Notes under the pieces: generated by a model
Seen by the model: only the letters and a program-made list of their open reading frames with translations
Told to the model about the DNA's origin: nothing
Database searches by the model: none
Translations under genes and position numbers: made by a program
Part shown: positions 1 through 7,706 of the stretch, one piece after another
How positions within the stretch are numbered: the first letter of the stretch is position 1
Layout: the number at the start of each line of letters is the position of its first letter
Source of the DNA: Candidatus Sodaliphilus limicaballi
GTDB taxonomy: Bacteria > Bacteroidota > Bacteroidia > Bacteroidales > Muribaculaceae
Reading direction: 5' to 3'
DNA length: 16,614 bases
NCBI GenBank assembly: GCA_018065815.1
Contig: JAGHSP010000008.1
Span: 1-16,614 of the forward strand

Positions 1-1
1 C

Positions 2-149
2 GGCTGGTAATTGACGACGGAGTCGTCACATTGCATCGTAACCGATGGCCGCAGGCCGTCGGCAAAGGAACACACTCTAACCGACCTCGAAGGGGTCGCA
101 CTCACGTAGTGGTTCATTACCACCAGCCATATCGTCCTGCATTGGCTGG
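2..149. other. Candidate structured RNA element with alternative stems
   Basis: This gene-free edge can fold into a multi-branched structure. A closing stem pairs GGCTGGT (2-8) with ACCAGCC (122-128). An alternative uses TGGTAAT (5-11) with ATTACCA (116-122) plus the outer GGC/GCC. Inside are hairpins GACGAC/GTCGTC (13-27), CCGATGGCC/GGCCGTCGG with one G-T pair (42-62), and CGACC/GGTCG (about 83-99). A further small stem, GTGGT/ACCAC (about 109-123), competes with the closing stem. The 3' arm can instead pair with TGGCTGG at 143-149, so mutually exclusive folds exist. It lies just downstream of the beta-propeller gene, so it could be a 3' element, a leader for a gene beyond the left edge, or an independent small RNA. 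I recognise no known family, and the strand is undecided. Confidence 0.4.
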
Positions 150-157
150 GTGACTGT

Positions 158-1747
158 TTACTTGATGGCGAAGCGGTAGATTTTGTTGCCACGGGAGCCC
201 ACCACGGCATAGTTGTCCTTGACCACGGGCGATGACTCGAAGTTGGCCACGAGTAGCTCGGTGAAGAGCACCGTGCCCTTCTTGCCGTCGATGAGGTAGG
301 CGTTGCCCTGGCTGTCGCCTGCCATGACAAAGAGCTTGTCGTTCTCGTTGTAGAACGCTACGGGCGAGCTCCATGCCCATGCTTTGAGGGGAATAGTGTA
401 GATGGTAGAGCCCGTCTTGCGGTCGATTGCCATGAATTGGGATGCCGAGCTATTGCCGGGCTGGCACATGTTGAGGAACATCATCCCCTCGCAGTCGCCG
501 TGTCCCAGCAGCGGTGTGCAATACAGTCCGCCGTCAAAGTGCTTTTCGCCTATCGACAGGCGGTTACATTCTATCTCGCGTGTCCATGCCGGCTCGCCGG
601 TGAGGCCGTTGAGCTTCACCAGGTGGCACAGTCCGGTCGGGCCCTGGCGGTCAACCTCGCATCCGGCATAGACATAGGGCACACCGTCTTCCACTTCAAG
701 CACGAGGCTTGCGTCGATGTCATCGACGTTGTCGTAATGCCACACGGGCTTCATGGTGTTGAGGTTCACGCACACGATGTCGCCGTGGTTGTCGCCCACG
801 TAGCCATAGTTGCGGTAGGCACACATGCTCGCTTCCATCCCGGCTGCCGCGCCGTCGCCCTTGATGGTGTAGCGCAGGCACGAGTGCATGGTGAGCTGCC
901 CGTTGCCCTGGCGGGTGTACTTGTAGAGAGTGCCGTTCTCACCGGGCCAGAACAGGAACTCACCCACCACTACGGGCGATGAGTCGTAGGCTCCCCACCG
1001 GCGGCCGGCCTTGCTGTCCTCGGGCCAGAAGTAGTTCACCTTGTGGGTGTTCAGGTCCACGGCCATGTGGCCGAAGGGACGGCGCGCGGGCACGCCTTGC
1101 CCCACATACAGGCTGCCGTTCATGGCAGGGTCGAGCGATGTGGTTCCCTTGATGGGATTGCCCACGTCGAGCGGCTGGCGCGAAATCTTGCCGGTAGCGA
1201 AGTCTAGGAAATAGAGCTTGCTGCACAGCGAGCCCACGATGATTTCCTGCGACTTGAAGTCGGGGGTGAGAGCCGGCGACGTGCGCTTGAACTCGTCCAT
1301 CTGGGCTTGGGTCCACTCTACATACAGCGGCTGGCCTGTCCATCCTGTTCCGCCGCCCCACACGCCCAGCTGGGTGGGGGTGGTGTCCTCGTAGGTCTGG
1401 AACTCCCAGTCCTTGACTATGCGCGAGGGAGTGCCGGTGACGTGGCCGCTTGCGCGCATGTCGCGGCGCGTGCCGCCACGGAAGGTGAACACGCCTGGCA
1501 CGGTGTCATAGGCGCTCTCCACGGTGAGCGAGAGCGTGCCGGGGGTCACGGTGTCCTTAACCTCGATTGTATATACCACGTCGGCTGCGCTCGCCATTGC
1601 GGTGTCGGGCAGCATCGACAGTGGTTGTGCAATGCTGTCGCTGCGGGTTGCGGTCGAGTCGTTGCCGCCATGGCCAGCGCCGGTGCATCCGCCCGTGACG
1701 GTGGCAAGAGCGCCACCCAGCAATGCAAGTAATAAAAGTTTCCTCAT
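158..1747 (-). CDS. PQQ-like beta-propeller repeat lipoprotein
   Basis: This 529-residue protein is probably exported. It starts with a short basic end and a hydrophobic stretch ending in GG-C21, a lipoprotein-like site, although Thr at -3 makes the lipobox atypical. The body carries repeated blade signatures of the D-x-x-T-G type typical of PQQ/WD-like propellers, such as DFATGK, DLNTHK, NLNTMKPVW, LNGLTGEPAW, DRKTGST and DGKKGTV. These support a propeller of about six to eight blades. Such proteins bind partners or glycans or act as scaffolds; few are PQQ enzymes, and no catalytic motif is visible. Its start lies 7 nt after the CapA-like stop, so it is the last gene of a three-gene unit. 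No convincing terminator follows; the structured 1-150 region comes next. The fold is fairly sure; the role is unknown. Confidence 0.8.
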   Translation of the reverse strand: MRKLLLLALLGGALATVTGGCTGAGHGGNDSTATRSDSIAQPLSMLPDTAMASAADVVYTIEVKDTVTPGTLSLTVESAYDTVPGVFTFRGGTRRDMRASGHVTGTPSRIVKDWEFQTYEDTTPTQLGVWGGGTGWTGQPLYVEWTQAQMDEFKRTSPALTPDFKSQEIIVGSLCSKLYFLDFATGKISRQPLDVGNPIKGTTSLDPAMNGSLYVGQGVPARRPFGHMAVDLNTHKVNYFWPEDSKAGRRWGAYDSSPVVVGEFLFWPGENGTLYKYTRQGNGQLTMHSCLRYTIKGDGAAAGMEASMCAYRNYGYVGDNHGDIVCVNLNTMKPVWHYDNVDDIDASLVLEVEDGVPYVYAGCEVDRQGPTGLCHLVKLNGLTGEPAWTREIECNRLSIGEKHFDGGLYCTPLLGHGDCEGMMFLNMCQPGNSSASQFMAIDRKTGSTIYTIPLKAWAWSSPVAFYNENDKLFVMAGDSQGNAYLIDGKKGTVLFTELLVANFESSPVVKDNYAVVGSRGNKIYRFAIK

Positions 1748-1754
1748 TTTGATT

Positions 1755-2843
1755 CTATTGGTTTGTCACTAACTTACCGTCGTCGGCAATCGTGAGTTTG
1801 TTTCCCGGGAAATCCTCGCGGCTCAGGCTGGCAATCTCCTTGACCACAATCCCTTTTCTGTCGGGCAGCGGTCCCACATGGGGCTGCTGTATGAACCCGT
1901 GAATGTGTCCGTCTATCATCTCGCCGGTAGATTTCACCCTGATCGACACAAGCGGCGCATAGCCTGTGAGGCCGGCAACTCCCATGCCCGAGGGTGTGCA
2001 GAAGTTGCCCAGGCTGTAGGCGATGAAGCGTCCCTTGTACACCTCCATGGCGCGCACCACATGAGGCCCGTGGCCGAACACCACGTCGGCACCCCAGTCG
2101 ATGCACAAGTGCGTGAACACACGCAGGTGTCCGCGGTTCTCGCCCCATGCCCATTCTTCCTCGTCGGGCAGGTGACGTGCCGCGCTGCCCTCATTCCCGC
2201 CGTGGAAGCTCACCACCACAACGTCGCACTTGCTCTTGAGGCTGTCGATGACGTGGTGCACCAGCGCAGTGTCGGTGTGGTGCTGTGTGCCCAGGCTGTG
2301 GCCCCAAGCGCACAAACCCACCTTCATGCCGCGCACCTGCTTGATCACGCCGCGGCAGGTCTCGTTGCCAGAGTAGGAGATGCCCACGCTGTCGAGGGTG
2401 TGCATCGTGGACTGGCGGCCTGCATCGGAGAAGTCATACACATGGTTGTTGGCAATGCTCACGAAGTCAAACCCCGCATCGACAAGGCGCTGCGAGAGCC
2501 GCGTGGGCATGAGGAAGGAGAAGCTGCCTTTGGCACCGGGTGTCTTGCGGGCATGGCCGCTGTCGGCTAGCACGCCCTCAAGGTTGCCGCATGCCAGGTC
2601 GGCTGCCTGCAACAAGCTGTCGGGGCCGGCAAAGATGTCGCGGGCATCGTTGGGAGCGATGGTCACATGAGGGTATGTCGTGCCCAGCATGATGTCGCCC
2701 ACCAGCGCTAGGGTGAGGGTGTCGGCATGTCCTAGCGAGTCTTCGCTGGGAGTGTTGGTCTTGACAGCGACATTCCCGCCATGGGTGCATGACGCCATGG
2801 CGAGAATGAGTGTGAAATATGCTATTATGCTGTTCAGGCGCAT
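1755..2843 (-). CDS. CapA family (PGA_cap) metallophosphatase-like lipoprotein
   Basis: The 362-residue protein has a signal peptide with a good lipobox (AMAS-C19), so it should sit as a lipoprotein on the outside of a membrane. CapA-family motifs appear in order: LALVGDIMLG near residue 50, NLEGVL, ANNHVYDFSDAG, VVSFHGGNEG, and FGHGPHVVRAMEVYKGRFIAYSLGNF-type sequence near the C-terminal third. The Asp, Asn-His and Gly-His residues match the calcineurin-like metal site of the family. CapA is known for poly-gamma-glutamate capsule synthesis in Bacillus. No capB, capC or pgsA-like partners are nearby, so a capsule role cannot be assumed; general surface or cell-wall hydrolysis is equally possible. 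Its ATG overlaps the stop of the upstream gene by one base (TAATG), which predicts translational coupling. Confidence 0.85.
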   Translation of the reverse strand: MRLNSIIAYFTLILAMASCTHGGNVAVKTNTPSEDSLGHADTLTLALVGDIMLGTTYPHVTIAPNDARDIFAGPDSLLQAADLACGNLEGVLADSGHARKTPGAKGSFSFLMPTRLSQRLVDAGFDFVSIANNHVYDFSDAGRQSTMHTLDSVGISYSGNETCRGVIKQVRGMKVGLCAWGHSLGTQHHTDTALVHHVIDSLKSKCDVVVVSFHGGNEGSAARHLPDEEEWAWGENRGHLRVFTHLCIDWGADVVFGHGPHVVRAMEVYKGRFIAYSLGNFCTPSGMGVAGLTGYAPLVSIRVKSTGEMIDGHIHGFIQQPHVGPLPDRKGIVVKEIASLSREDFPGNKLTIADDGKLVTNQ

Positions 2844-4039
2844 TACAGCTCGAGGTCGATGTTGAACTGCTCGTGCCAGGGCAGACCTGACTTGGCAACC
2901 TGCTCCAGGAAGGGATCGGGATCGAACTCCTCTACGTTGTGCACGCCGGGCTTCACCCAGAGGCCCTTGAGGAACATCATGGCACCTGTCATGGCGGGAA
3001 CGCCTGTGGTGTAGCTCACGGCCTGCATGCCGGTCTCCTCAAATGCTGCGTGGTGGTCGCAGTTGTTGTAGATGTAGTAGGTGAGGGGCTGGCCGTCCTT
3101 GCCTATACCGCTGATGCGGCAGCCGATAGAAGTCTGGCCGGTGTAGTTAGCGCCCAGGTCCTGAGGATTGGGCAGCACTGCCTTGAGGAACTGCAAGGGC
3201 ACGATTTCCACGCCGTTATACACGATGGGGTCGATGCGGGCCATGCCTATGTCTTGAATCACGCGCAGGTGGGTGAGGTATTCCTGGCCGAAGGTCATCC
3301 AGAAGCGAGCGCGCTTGATGGTGGGATAGTTGAGCACCAGCGACTCAAGCTCCTCGTGATACATCAGGTAGCTCTCGCGGGGACCGATCTCGGGATAGGT
3401 GAGAGCCTTGTGCACCTCGAGGGCACCGGTCTGCACCCACTCGCCGTCCTGGTAGTAGCGGCCCTTCTGGGTAATCTCGCGGATGTTGATTTCGGGGTTG
3501 AAGTTGGTGGCAAAAGCCTTGCCGTGGTTGCCGGCGTTGCAGTCCACGATGTCGAGGTAGTGGATTTCCTTGAAGTGGTGCTTGGCAGCGCGTGCGGTGT
3601 AAACGCCGCTCACGCCCGGGTCAAAGCCGCAGCCCAGGATGGCTGTCAGGCCAGCCTTCTCAAAGCGCTCGCGGTAAGCCCATTGCCAGCTGTACTCAAA
3701 GTGAGCCTCGTCGCGCGGCTCATAGTTGGCAGTGTCGAGGTAGTTGACCCCGCATTGCAGGCAAGCCTCCATGATAGTGAGGTCCTGATAGGGCAACGCC
3801 AGGTTGATTACCAGCTTGGGCTGGTGCTTCTTGAACAGAGCCACGAGCTGTTCCACATCGTCGGCATCCACCTGGTCGGTGGTGATGTTGGGTGCGCCTA
3901 TGGCTTTAGCCACAGCGTCGCACTTTGCCTTGTTGCGCGAAGCAATCACGATTTCGTTAAACACGTCGGGGTTTTGCGCGCACTTGTAAGCGCACACGGT
4001 GCCCACGCCACCGCAACCAATGATAATTACTTTATTCAT
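2843..4039 (-). CDS. Carboxynorspermidine synthase (saccharopine dehydrogenase family)
   Basis: This is a 398-residue cytoplasmic NAD(P)-dependent reductase. The N-terminal Rossmann fold shows VIIIGCGGVG (G8-x-G10-x-x-G13), followed by IASRNKAKC, a dinucleotide-binding arrangement typical of saccharopine-dehydrogenase-like proteins. Further family signatures are LVINLALPYQDLTIMEACLQ, YLDTANYEPRDEAHFEY and ILGCGFDPGVSGVYTA. The length fits carboxynorspermidine/carboxyspermidine dehydrogenase, which condenses a diamine with aspartate semialdehyde and reduces the imine. Bacteroides makes spermidine by this route. The decarboxylase partner is not in the window. It is the first gene of the unit with CapA and the propeller protein. 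I see only a weak promoter (CAAATTTG) near the end of the preceding ATPase gene. A lysine-pathway relative is the main alternative. Confidence 0.85.
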   Translation of the reverse strand: MNKVIIIGCGGVGTVCAYKCAQNPDVFNEIVIASRNKAKCDAVAKAIGAPNITTDQVDADDVEQLVALFKKHQPKLVINLALPYQDLTIMEACLQCGVNYLDTANYEPRDEAHFEYSWQWAYRERFEKAGLTAILGCGFDPGVSGVYTARAAKHHFKEIHYLDIVDCNAGNHGKAFATNFNPEINIREITQKGRYYQDGEWVQTGALEVHKALTYPEIGPRESYLMYHEELESLVLNYPTIKRARFWMTFGQEYLTHLRVIQDIGMARIDPIVYNGVEIVPLQFLKAVLPNPQDLGANYTGQTSIGCRISGIGKDGQPLTYYIYNNCDHHAAFEETGMQAVSYTTGVPAMTGAMMFLKGLWVKPGVHNVEEFDPDPFLEQVAKSGLPWHEQFNIDLEL

Positions 4040-4068
4040 CTCGTCAGTTAATATGTTGTTTTGTTTTC

Positions 4069-5310
4069 TTATTCAAATTTGCTGATGGGGACTAGTTGGA
4101 TGGTGTATCCGTTCTTTTCAATTGTTCCCTCGTCATTGTTGGTGACTATTGTCAAGTTATCGCATTTCAGTTCTCCTGCACACTCCGCAATGCTGTCAAT
4201 CTCCCGTTTCAAAGTTTTCTCGCTAGAGATGTCGTAGCACACTTGGATGAGCCTCTCCACTTTTGTACCTTTTCTCACCACGAAATCGGTTTCTTTGTCA
4301 TTACGCGATTTGTAGTAAAACAGAGATAATCCTATTTCATAACCCTGTCGCAGCAGTTCAATCATTACTTGGTTTTCGAGTAGTCGGCCCAGGTTTGAAC
4401 TGGTATTAAAGGCACATGCAGTAATGAAACCATTGTCTATAACATAAGATTTCTGCGGAGCCTTTTTCATCAACTTCAATTTGTTGTTGTATCGTGGCAG
4501 AGAGTAAAAAAGGTATGGTTCATGAAGATAAGAAACAAACTTTTTTACAGTGCTCACGCTGGCAAGCCCCAGGCTGGAAGCGATGTCGTTATAGCTTAAC
4601 GGATTTCCGAAGTTTGCCAGCAGGTACAATGCTATAGAGTTCAAGTCAGGGACATTTCTCACTTTGTGACGCTTCACAACATCTTTCAACAGAATGGCGT
4701 CAAAAAGTGATGCAAGGTATGACTGTGTAATGGCCCTGCGGGCAACAGTCTCGGGGTATCCGCCGTTGCGAAGGTAGTCGTCACGGGTTATCACATGCGA
4801 GGAGGTTGTTGTATCTTTGTTGTCCAGGTTGTTCCAGTCAAAAACCTCTTGTAGGCTAAAGGGGAACATTTTAATTTCCAGATAACGGCCTGTAAGCAGT
4901 GTTGCCATTTCTCCCGAGAGCATGTTGGCATTGCTGCCCGTGATCACGAGATTCACCCCTCGTCTATACAGTTTGCTAACCCATACATCCCAGCCTTTAA
5001 CATTCTGCACCTCGTCAAGCATGAGATACTGATACCCTGGATAAATCTCATCAAGCATGAGCATGACAAGATCTTCGTTCCACTTGTCAAGTAGGTTGTT
5101 GTCGTCAAAATTCAGGTAAGCAAAATTCCTGCCTTTCAGCATCAGCAATGCTTGTGTTGACTTTCCCACACGACGAGGTCCTGTTATCAGTTTGATGACA
5201 GGACTGTTGAGCATTGCCTCAATGTCTTTGTACATAGTGCGACGAGGCAAATAACTTTGTGCGAGCAAATGGTCACGCTCCTTACGCTGGTTTATAATCG
5301 TTTCTCTCAT
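4069..5310 (-). CDS. AAA-type ATPase with DUF4143 C-terminal domain
   Basis: The 413-residue protein has Walker A GPRRVGKS (44-51), Walker B YLMLDEVQN (95-103), and a sensor-like LVITGSNANM (about 121-130). The motif NGGYPE (182-187) and a winged-helix-like stretch (about 225-265, LSYNDIASSLGLASVSTVKKF) follow. The C-terminal DUF4143 region resembles a degenerate restriction-nuclease fold, with E312/E318, KETDFVV (D342) and LIQVCY. Such proteins are common, often multi-copy, accessory genes in Bacteroidales. Their function is not established; mobile-element or defence links have been suggested. The gene is visibly richer in A/T than the flanking genes, consistent with lateral transfer. It has its own promoter and a palindrome at 5330-5359. 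The start follows that promoter by a short leader. Confidence 0.88.
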   Translation of the reverse strand: MRETIINQRKERDHLLAQSYLPRRTMYKDIEAMLNSPVIKLITGPRRVGKSTQALLMLKGRNFAYLNFDDNNLLDKWNEDLVMLMLDEIYPGYQYLMLDEVQNVKGWDVWVSKLYRRGVNLVITGSNANMLSGEMATLLTGRYLEIKMFPFSLQEVFDWNNLDNKDTTTSSHVITRDDYLRNGGYPETVARRAITQSYLASLFDAILLKDVVKRHKVRNVPDLNSIALYLLANFGNPLSYNDIASSLGLASVSTVKKFVSYLHEPYLFYSLPRYNNKLKLMKKAPQKSYVIDNGFITACAFNTSSNLGRLLENQVMIELLRQGYEIGLSLFYYKSRNDKETDFVVRKGTKVERLIQVCYDISSEKTLKREIDSIAECAGELKCDNLTIVTNNDEGTIEKNGYTIQLVPISKFE

Positions 5311-5329
5311 GAGGTTTTCTGTTTGCTTG

Positions 5330-5359
5330 CAAAGTTAGTGATTTTATTCAATAAATCAC
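5330..5359 (-). promoter_or_regulatory. Promoter and palindromic operator candidate for the DUF4143 ATPase
   Basis: On the minus strand TAACTTTG (5337-5330) matches the Bacteroidetes -7 box TAnnTTTG, 20 nt before the ATG. Directly upstream, 5338-5359 is an interrupted palindrome: GTGATTT on one arm and AAATCAC on the other, with ATT/AAT inside and a one-base offset. The palindrome sits between the -7 box and the expected -33 position, where a bound repressor would block the polymerase. No clear TTTG lies at the expected -33 distance. The -7 box is convincing; the operator role is inferred. Confidence 0.5.
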
Positions 5360-5430
5360 TTGTATTGCACAAAAAACATACTTTTTTATTCACTACAACG
5401 TCCTAATTGGATAAAATCGAGTGTTTTGCC

Positions 5431-6819
5431 TTATATCACCAGTTGGGTGAAGGTGGTGATGAGCCAAGTGCTCACTGCCATGTAGATGATCATGCCCACG
5501 ATGTCGTTGGTGACGGTGACGAAGGGGCCTGTGGCGACGGCTGGGTCAAACTTGAGTTTCTCCAGGATAATGGGAACCAATGACCCGAAGATAGACGCAA
5601 ACATGATGACAGAGAACAGCGATATGGTGACTGCCCAGGCTGTGATGCGGGCTTTCTCAGGGTTGCTGTCAACGGGGAACACGTAGGCATAGGCAAAGAG
5701 CAGCGCGCTGATGATGAGAGCGTTGAGCAGCGCCACGCCGAACTCCTTTAACAGGTGCATGCCTGCATTCTTGAGCTCGAGCGTTCCTCTTGCCAGACCT
5801 TGCACGACGATTGCGCTTGACTGGGTGCCCACGTTGCCGCCGGTACCGCCAATGAGGGGGATGAACAGTGCCATGCCTGGCAACACTTGCAGCAGCGCTG
5901 TGTCGCCGCCGTCGAGGATGAAGGCGTTGGCAATGCCGCCCACGAGGCCGATGAACAGCCACGGCAGGCGCGCCCTTACCTGCATGAACACGTTGTCGCT
6001 GGTCTCGACGTCGGTGGTGAAACCCGATGCCAGCTGGTAGTCGTGCTCGCCCTGCTCACGCACCTGGTCCACGATGTCGTCGATGGTGATTATGCCCACC
6101 AGGCGGCCTATGGAATCGACTACGGGCATCGCCACGAGGTCATATTTCTCAAAGTCGAGCGCCACGTCCTCGATGGGGGTGTCGGTCTTCACGGTGAGGG
6201 GGTCGGGCTCCATCACGTTCTTGATGTGCTTGGCGCCGGGGTTGGTGATGGTGGTCTTGAGCGGGAAGATGCCGCGCAGGCGGTTGTCGTCGTCCACGAC
6301 ATAGATGTTGTATATCTCATCGAGGTCCTCGGCCTGCTCTCGCATGGCGATGATGCAGTCGGGCATCGACATGTTCTCGTTCACCACGATCATCTCTGTC
6401 GACATGTATCCGCCGGCGGTGTCCTCGCCATACTGCATGAGGTCCACGATGTCGCCAGCCTGCTCCACGTCGTCGATGTGCTTGATCACATCCTCCTGGT
6501 CCTCTTTGTCCATCTCCTGGATCACATCGACGGCGTCGTCGGTGTCCATCTGTTCCAGTCGGCGTGCGATGTCTTCGTTAGATAGTTGCTCGAGCAGGTC
6601 TTTGCGGTCGTCGGTGTCAAGTTCCACGAGCACGTCGGCCGATGTCTCGTCGTCGAGTTGCTGGATGAGGAACACCGCCTCGTCGGTGTCCATGTCGGCA
6701 ACGAGTTCGGCGATGTCGGCAGGGTGCAGGTCCTTGATGGCTTCGAGCAGCGATGCCGCGTCTTTCTTGTCGATTAGCTCAACGAGTTGTGGCTTGAGGT
6801 TGTCTTGTAGTTCTTTCAT
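5431..6819 (-). CDS. mgtE: Magnesium transporter MgtE
   Basis: This 462-residue inner-membrane Mg2+ channel/transporter has the complete family layout. An acidic N-domain of helical repeats occupies about 1-135 (LHPADIAELV, then repeated MDTDEA/LDTDDR/MDTDDA units). It is followed by two CBS domains (about 136-195 and 202-256; CBS2 shows VAMPVVDSIGRLVGIITIDD), a linker helix, and five membrane segments from about 285. The membrane part has the conserved GGTGGNVGTQSS (324-335) and the TM5 motif TGPFVTVTNDIVG, whose Asp439 is the likely pore residue by comparison with Thermus MgtE. The N and CBS domains normally sense cytoplasmic Mg2+ and close the pore. It starts 37 nt after ksgA on the same strand and shows no promoter of its own, so it is probably cotranscribed. 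I saw no Mg riboswitch. Confidence 0.95.
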   Translation of the reverse strand: MKELQDNLKPQLVELIDKKDAASLLEAIKDLHPADIAELVADMDTDEAVFLIQQLDDETSADVLVELDTDDRKDLLEQLSNEDIARRLEQMDTDDAVDVIQEMDKEDQEDVIKHIDDVEQAGDIVDLMQYGEDTAGGYMSTEMIVVNENMSMPDCIIAMREQAEDLDEIYNIYVVDDDNRLRGIFPLKTTITNPGAKHIKNVMEPDPLTVKTDTPIEDVALDFEKYDLVAMPVVDSIGRLVGIITIDDIVDQVREQGEHDYQLASGFTTDVETSDNVFMQVRARLPWLFIGLVGGIANAFILDGGDTALLQVLPGMALFIPLIGGTGGNVGTQSSAIVVQGLARGTLELKNAGMHLLKEFGVALLNALIISALLFAYAYVFPVDSNPEKARITAWAVTISLFSVIMFASIFGSLVPIILEKLKFDPAVATGPFVTVTNDIVGMIIYMAVSTWLITTFTQLVI

Positions 6820-6856
6820 CGCGGTGGAGTGGGTGAGTGTGGTGGTTAAGTGTTGT

Positions 6857-7633
6857 TTATCTCGCTTGCTGGATGGTGTTGGTGAGTTCGATGAACTCCT
6901 GCACGCTCAATTGCTCGGGCCGCATGTTCATCACGGGCAGTTGCAGCACAGGGCTGCCGCCCGGCACAAGCGGCTTGACCGAGTTGCGCAGTTGCTTGCG
7001 CCGCTGGCCAAAGCTTGTCTTGACCACGGTGCGCAGCAGCCGCTCGTCGCATCCCAGGTCTTGCACCTGGTTGCGGGTGAAGCGTATCACACCGCTCTTG
7101 ACCTTGGGGGGCGGGTTGAACACGTGCTCATCGACGGTGAACAGGTATTCAGCGTCATACCACGCCTGGAGCAGCACGCTCAAGATGCCGTAGGTCTTGC
7201 TTCCCGGACCGGCAGCCAGTCGCTGCGCCACCTCGCGCTGCAGCATGCCGCTGCAGCATGCCACCTGGTCCTTGTAGTCGAGCACCTTAAAGAAAATCTG
7301 CGACGAGATGTTGTAGGGGTAGTTGCCTATCACCACAAACTGCTTGTCGCCCACGATAGTCTTGAGGTCGAGTTTGAGGAAGTCCTCAAAGACGATGCGG
7401 TCTTTGAGCTGGGGGAAATTAATCTTGAGGTAGTCCACGCTCTCCTCGTCGAGTTCGACGACGGTGACATCGTGTCCTGCATCGAGCAGGAACTGCGTGA
7501 GCACACCCATGCCAGGGCCTACCTCAATGACAGGCAGGCCTTTATAATCTTTGATAGTGTCAGCAATGCGCTCAGCTATCGACAAGTCGGTAAGGAAATG
7601 CTGTCCTAACGATTTCTTCGCTCTTACTTGCAT
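6857..7633 (-). CDS. rsmA: 16S rRNA dimethyladenosine transferase RsmA (KsgA)
   Basis: The 258-residue protein dimethylates the two adjacent adenines near the 3' end of 16S rRNA (A1518/A1519 in E. coli numbering), a late 30S assembly step. Motifs are clear: the N-terminal KKSLGQHFL (6-14), SAM motif I VIEVGPGMG (35-43), the acidic residue E60 in TVVELDEE that holds the SAM ribose, and motif IV as NYPYNISS (104-111) in place of the common NLPY. The C-terminal helical domain contains NPPPKVKSGVI and FGQRRKQLRN, as expected. The length is normal. A strong promoter with a 19-bp spacer lies 28 nt upstream. The gene leads mgtE, a pairing I recall from other Bacteroidales. Function is secure. Confidence 0.97.
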   Translation of the reverse strand: MQVRAKKSLGQHFLTDLSIAERIADTIKDYKGLPVIEVGPGMGVLTQFLLDAGHDVTVVELDEESVDYLKINFPQLKDRIVFEDFLKLDLKTIVGDKQFVVIGNYPYNISSQIFFKVLDYKDQVACCSGMLQREVAQRLAAGPGSKTYGILSVLLQAWYDAEYLFTVDEHVFNPPPKVKSGVIRFTRNQVQDLGCDERLLRTVVKTSFGQRRKQLRNSVKPLVPGGSPVLQLPVMNMRPEQLSVQEFIELTNTIQQAR

Positions 7634-7660
7634 AGTTGCAACTGTTTTTGTTTTAATCTA

Positions 7661-7691
7661 CAAAGTTACCACTTTTTTTGCGAAAAACAAA
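7661..7691 (-). promoter_or_regulatory. Promoter of rsmA-mgtE
   Basis: On the minus strand TTTG (7691-7688) is followed after exactly 19 nt by TAACTTTG (7668-7661), matching the Bacteroidetes sigma-ABfr consensus. The spacer contains TCGCAAAAAAAGTGG, nearly the same as in the promoter at 8527-8558. Confidence 0.8.
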
Positions 7692-7706
7692 AACCGATGT
7701 GCCTGA

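Noticed and set aside
2..128. tRNA or 5S rRNA suggested by the 7-bp closing stem
   Set aside because: It is too long for a tRNA, the T-loop-like segment lacks the consensus, and there is no 5S rRNA signature.
1755..2843. Poly-gamma-glutamate capsule locus
   Set aside because: Only a CapA-like protein is present; no ligase or transport partner genes are nearby.
2939..4051. Long plus-strand open frame opposite the carboxynorspermidine synthase gene
   Set aside because: The translation has no recognisable domain and is rich in V/H/A/L, as expected for an antisense shadow of a GC-rich gene; the minus-strand protein has clear motifs.
6305..7609. 434-codon plus-strand frame across mgtE and ksgA
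   Set aside because: It is antisense to two conserved genes, with a low-complexity Ser-rich start and no domain signature.
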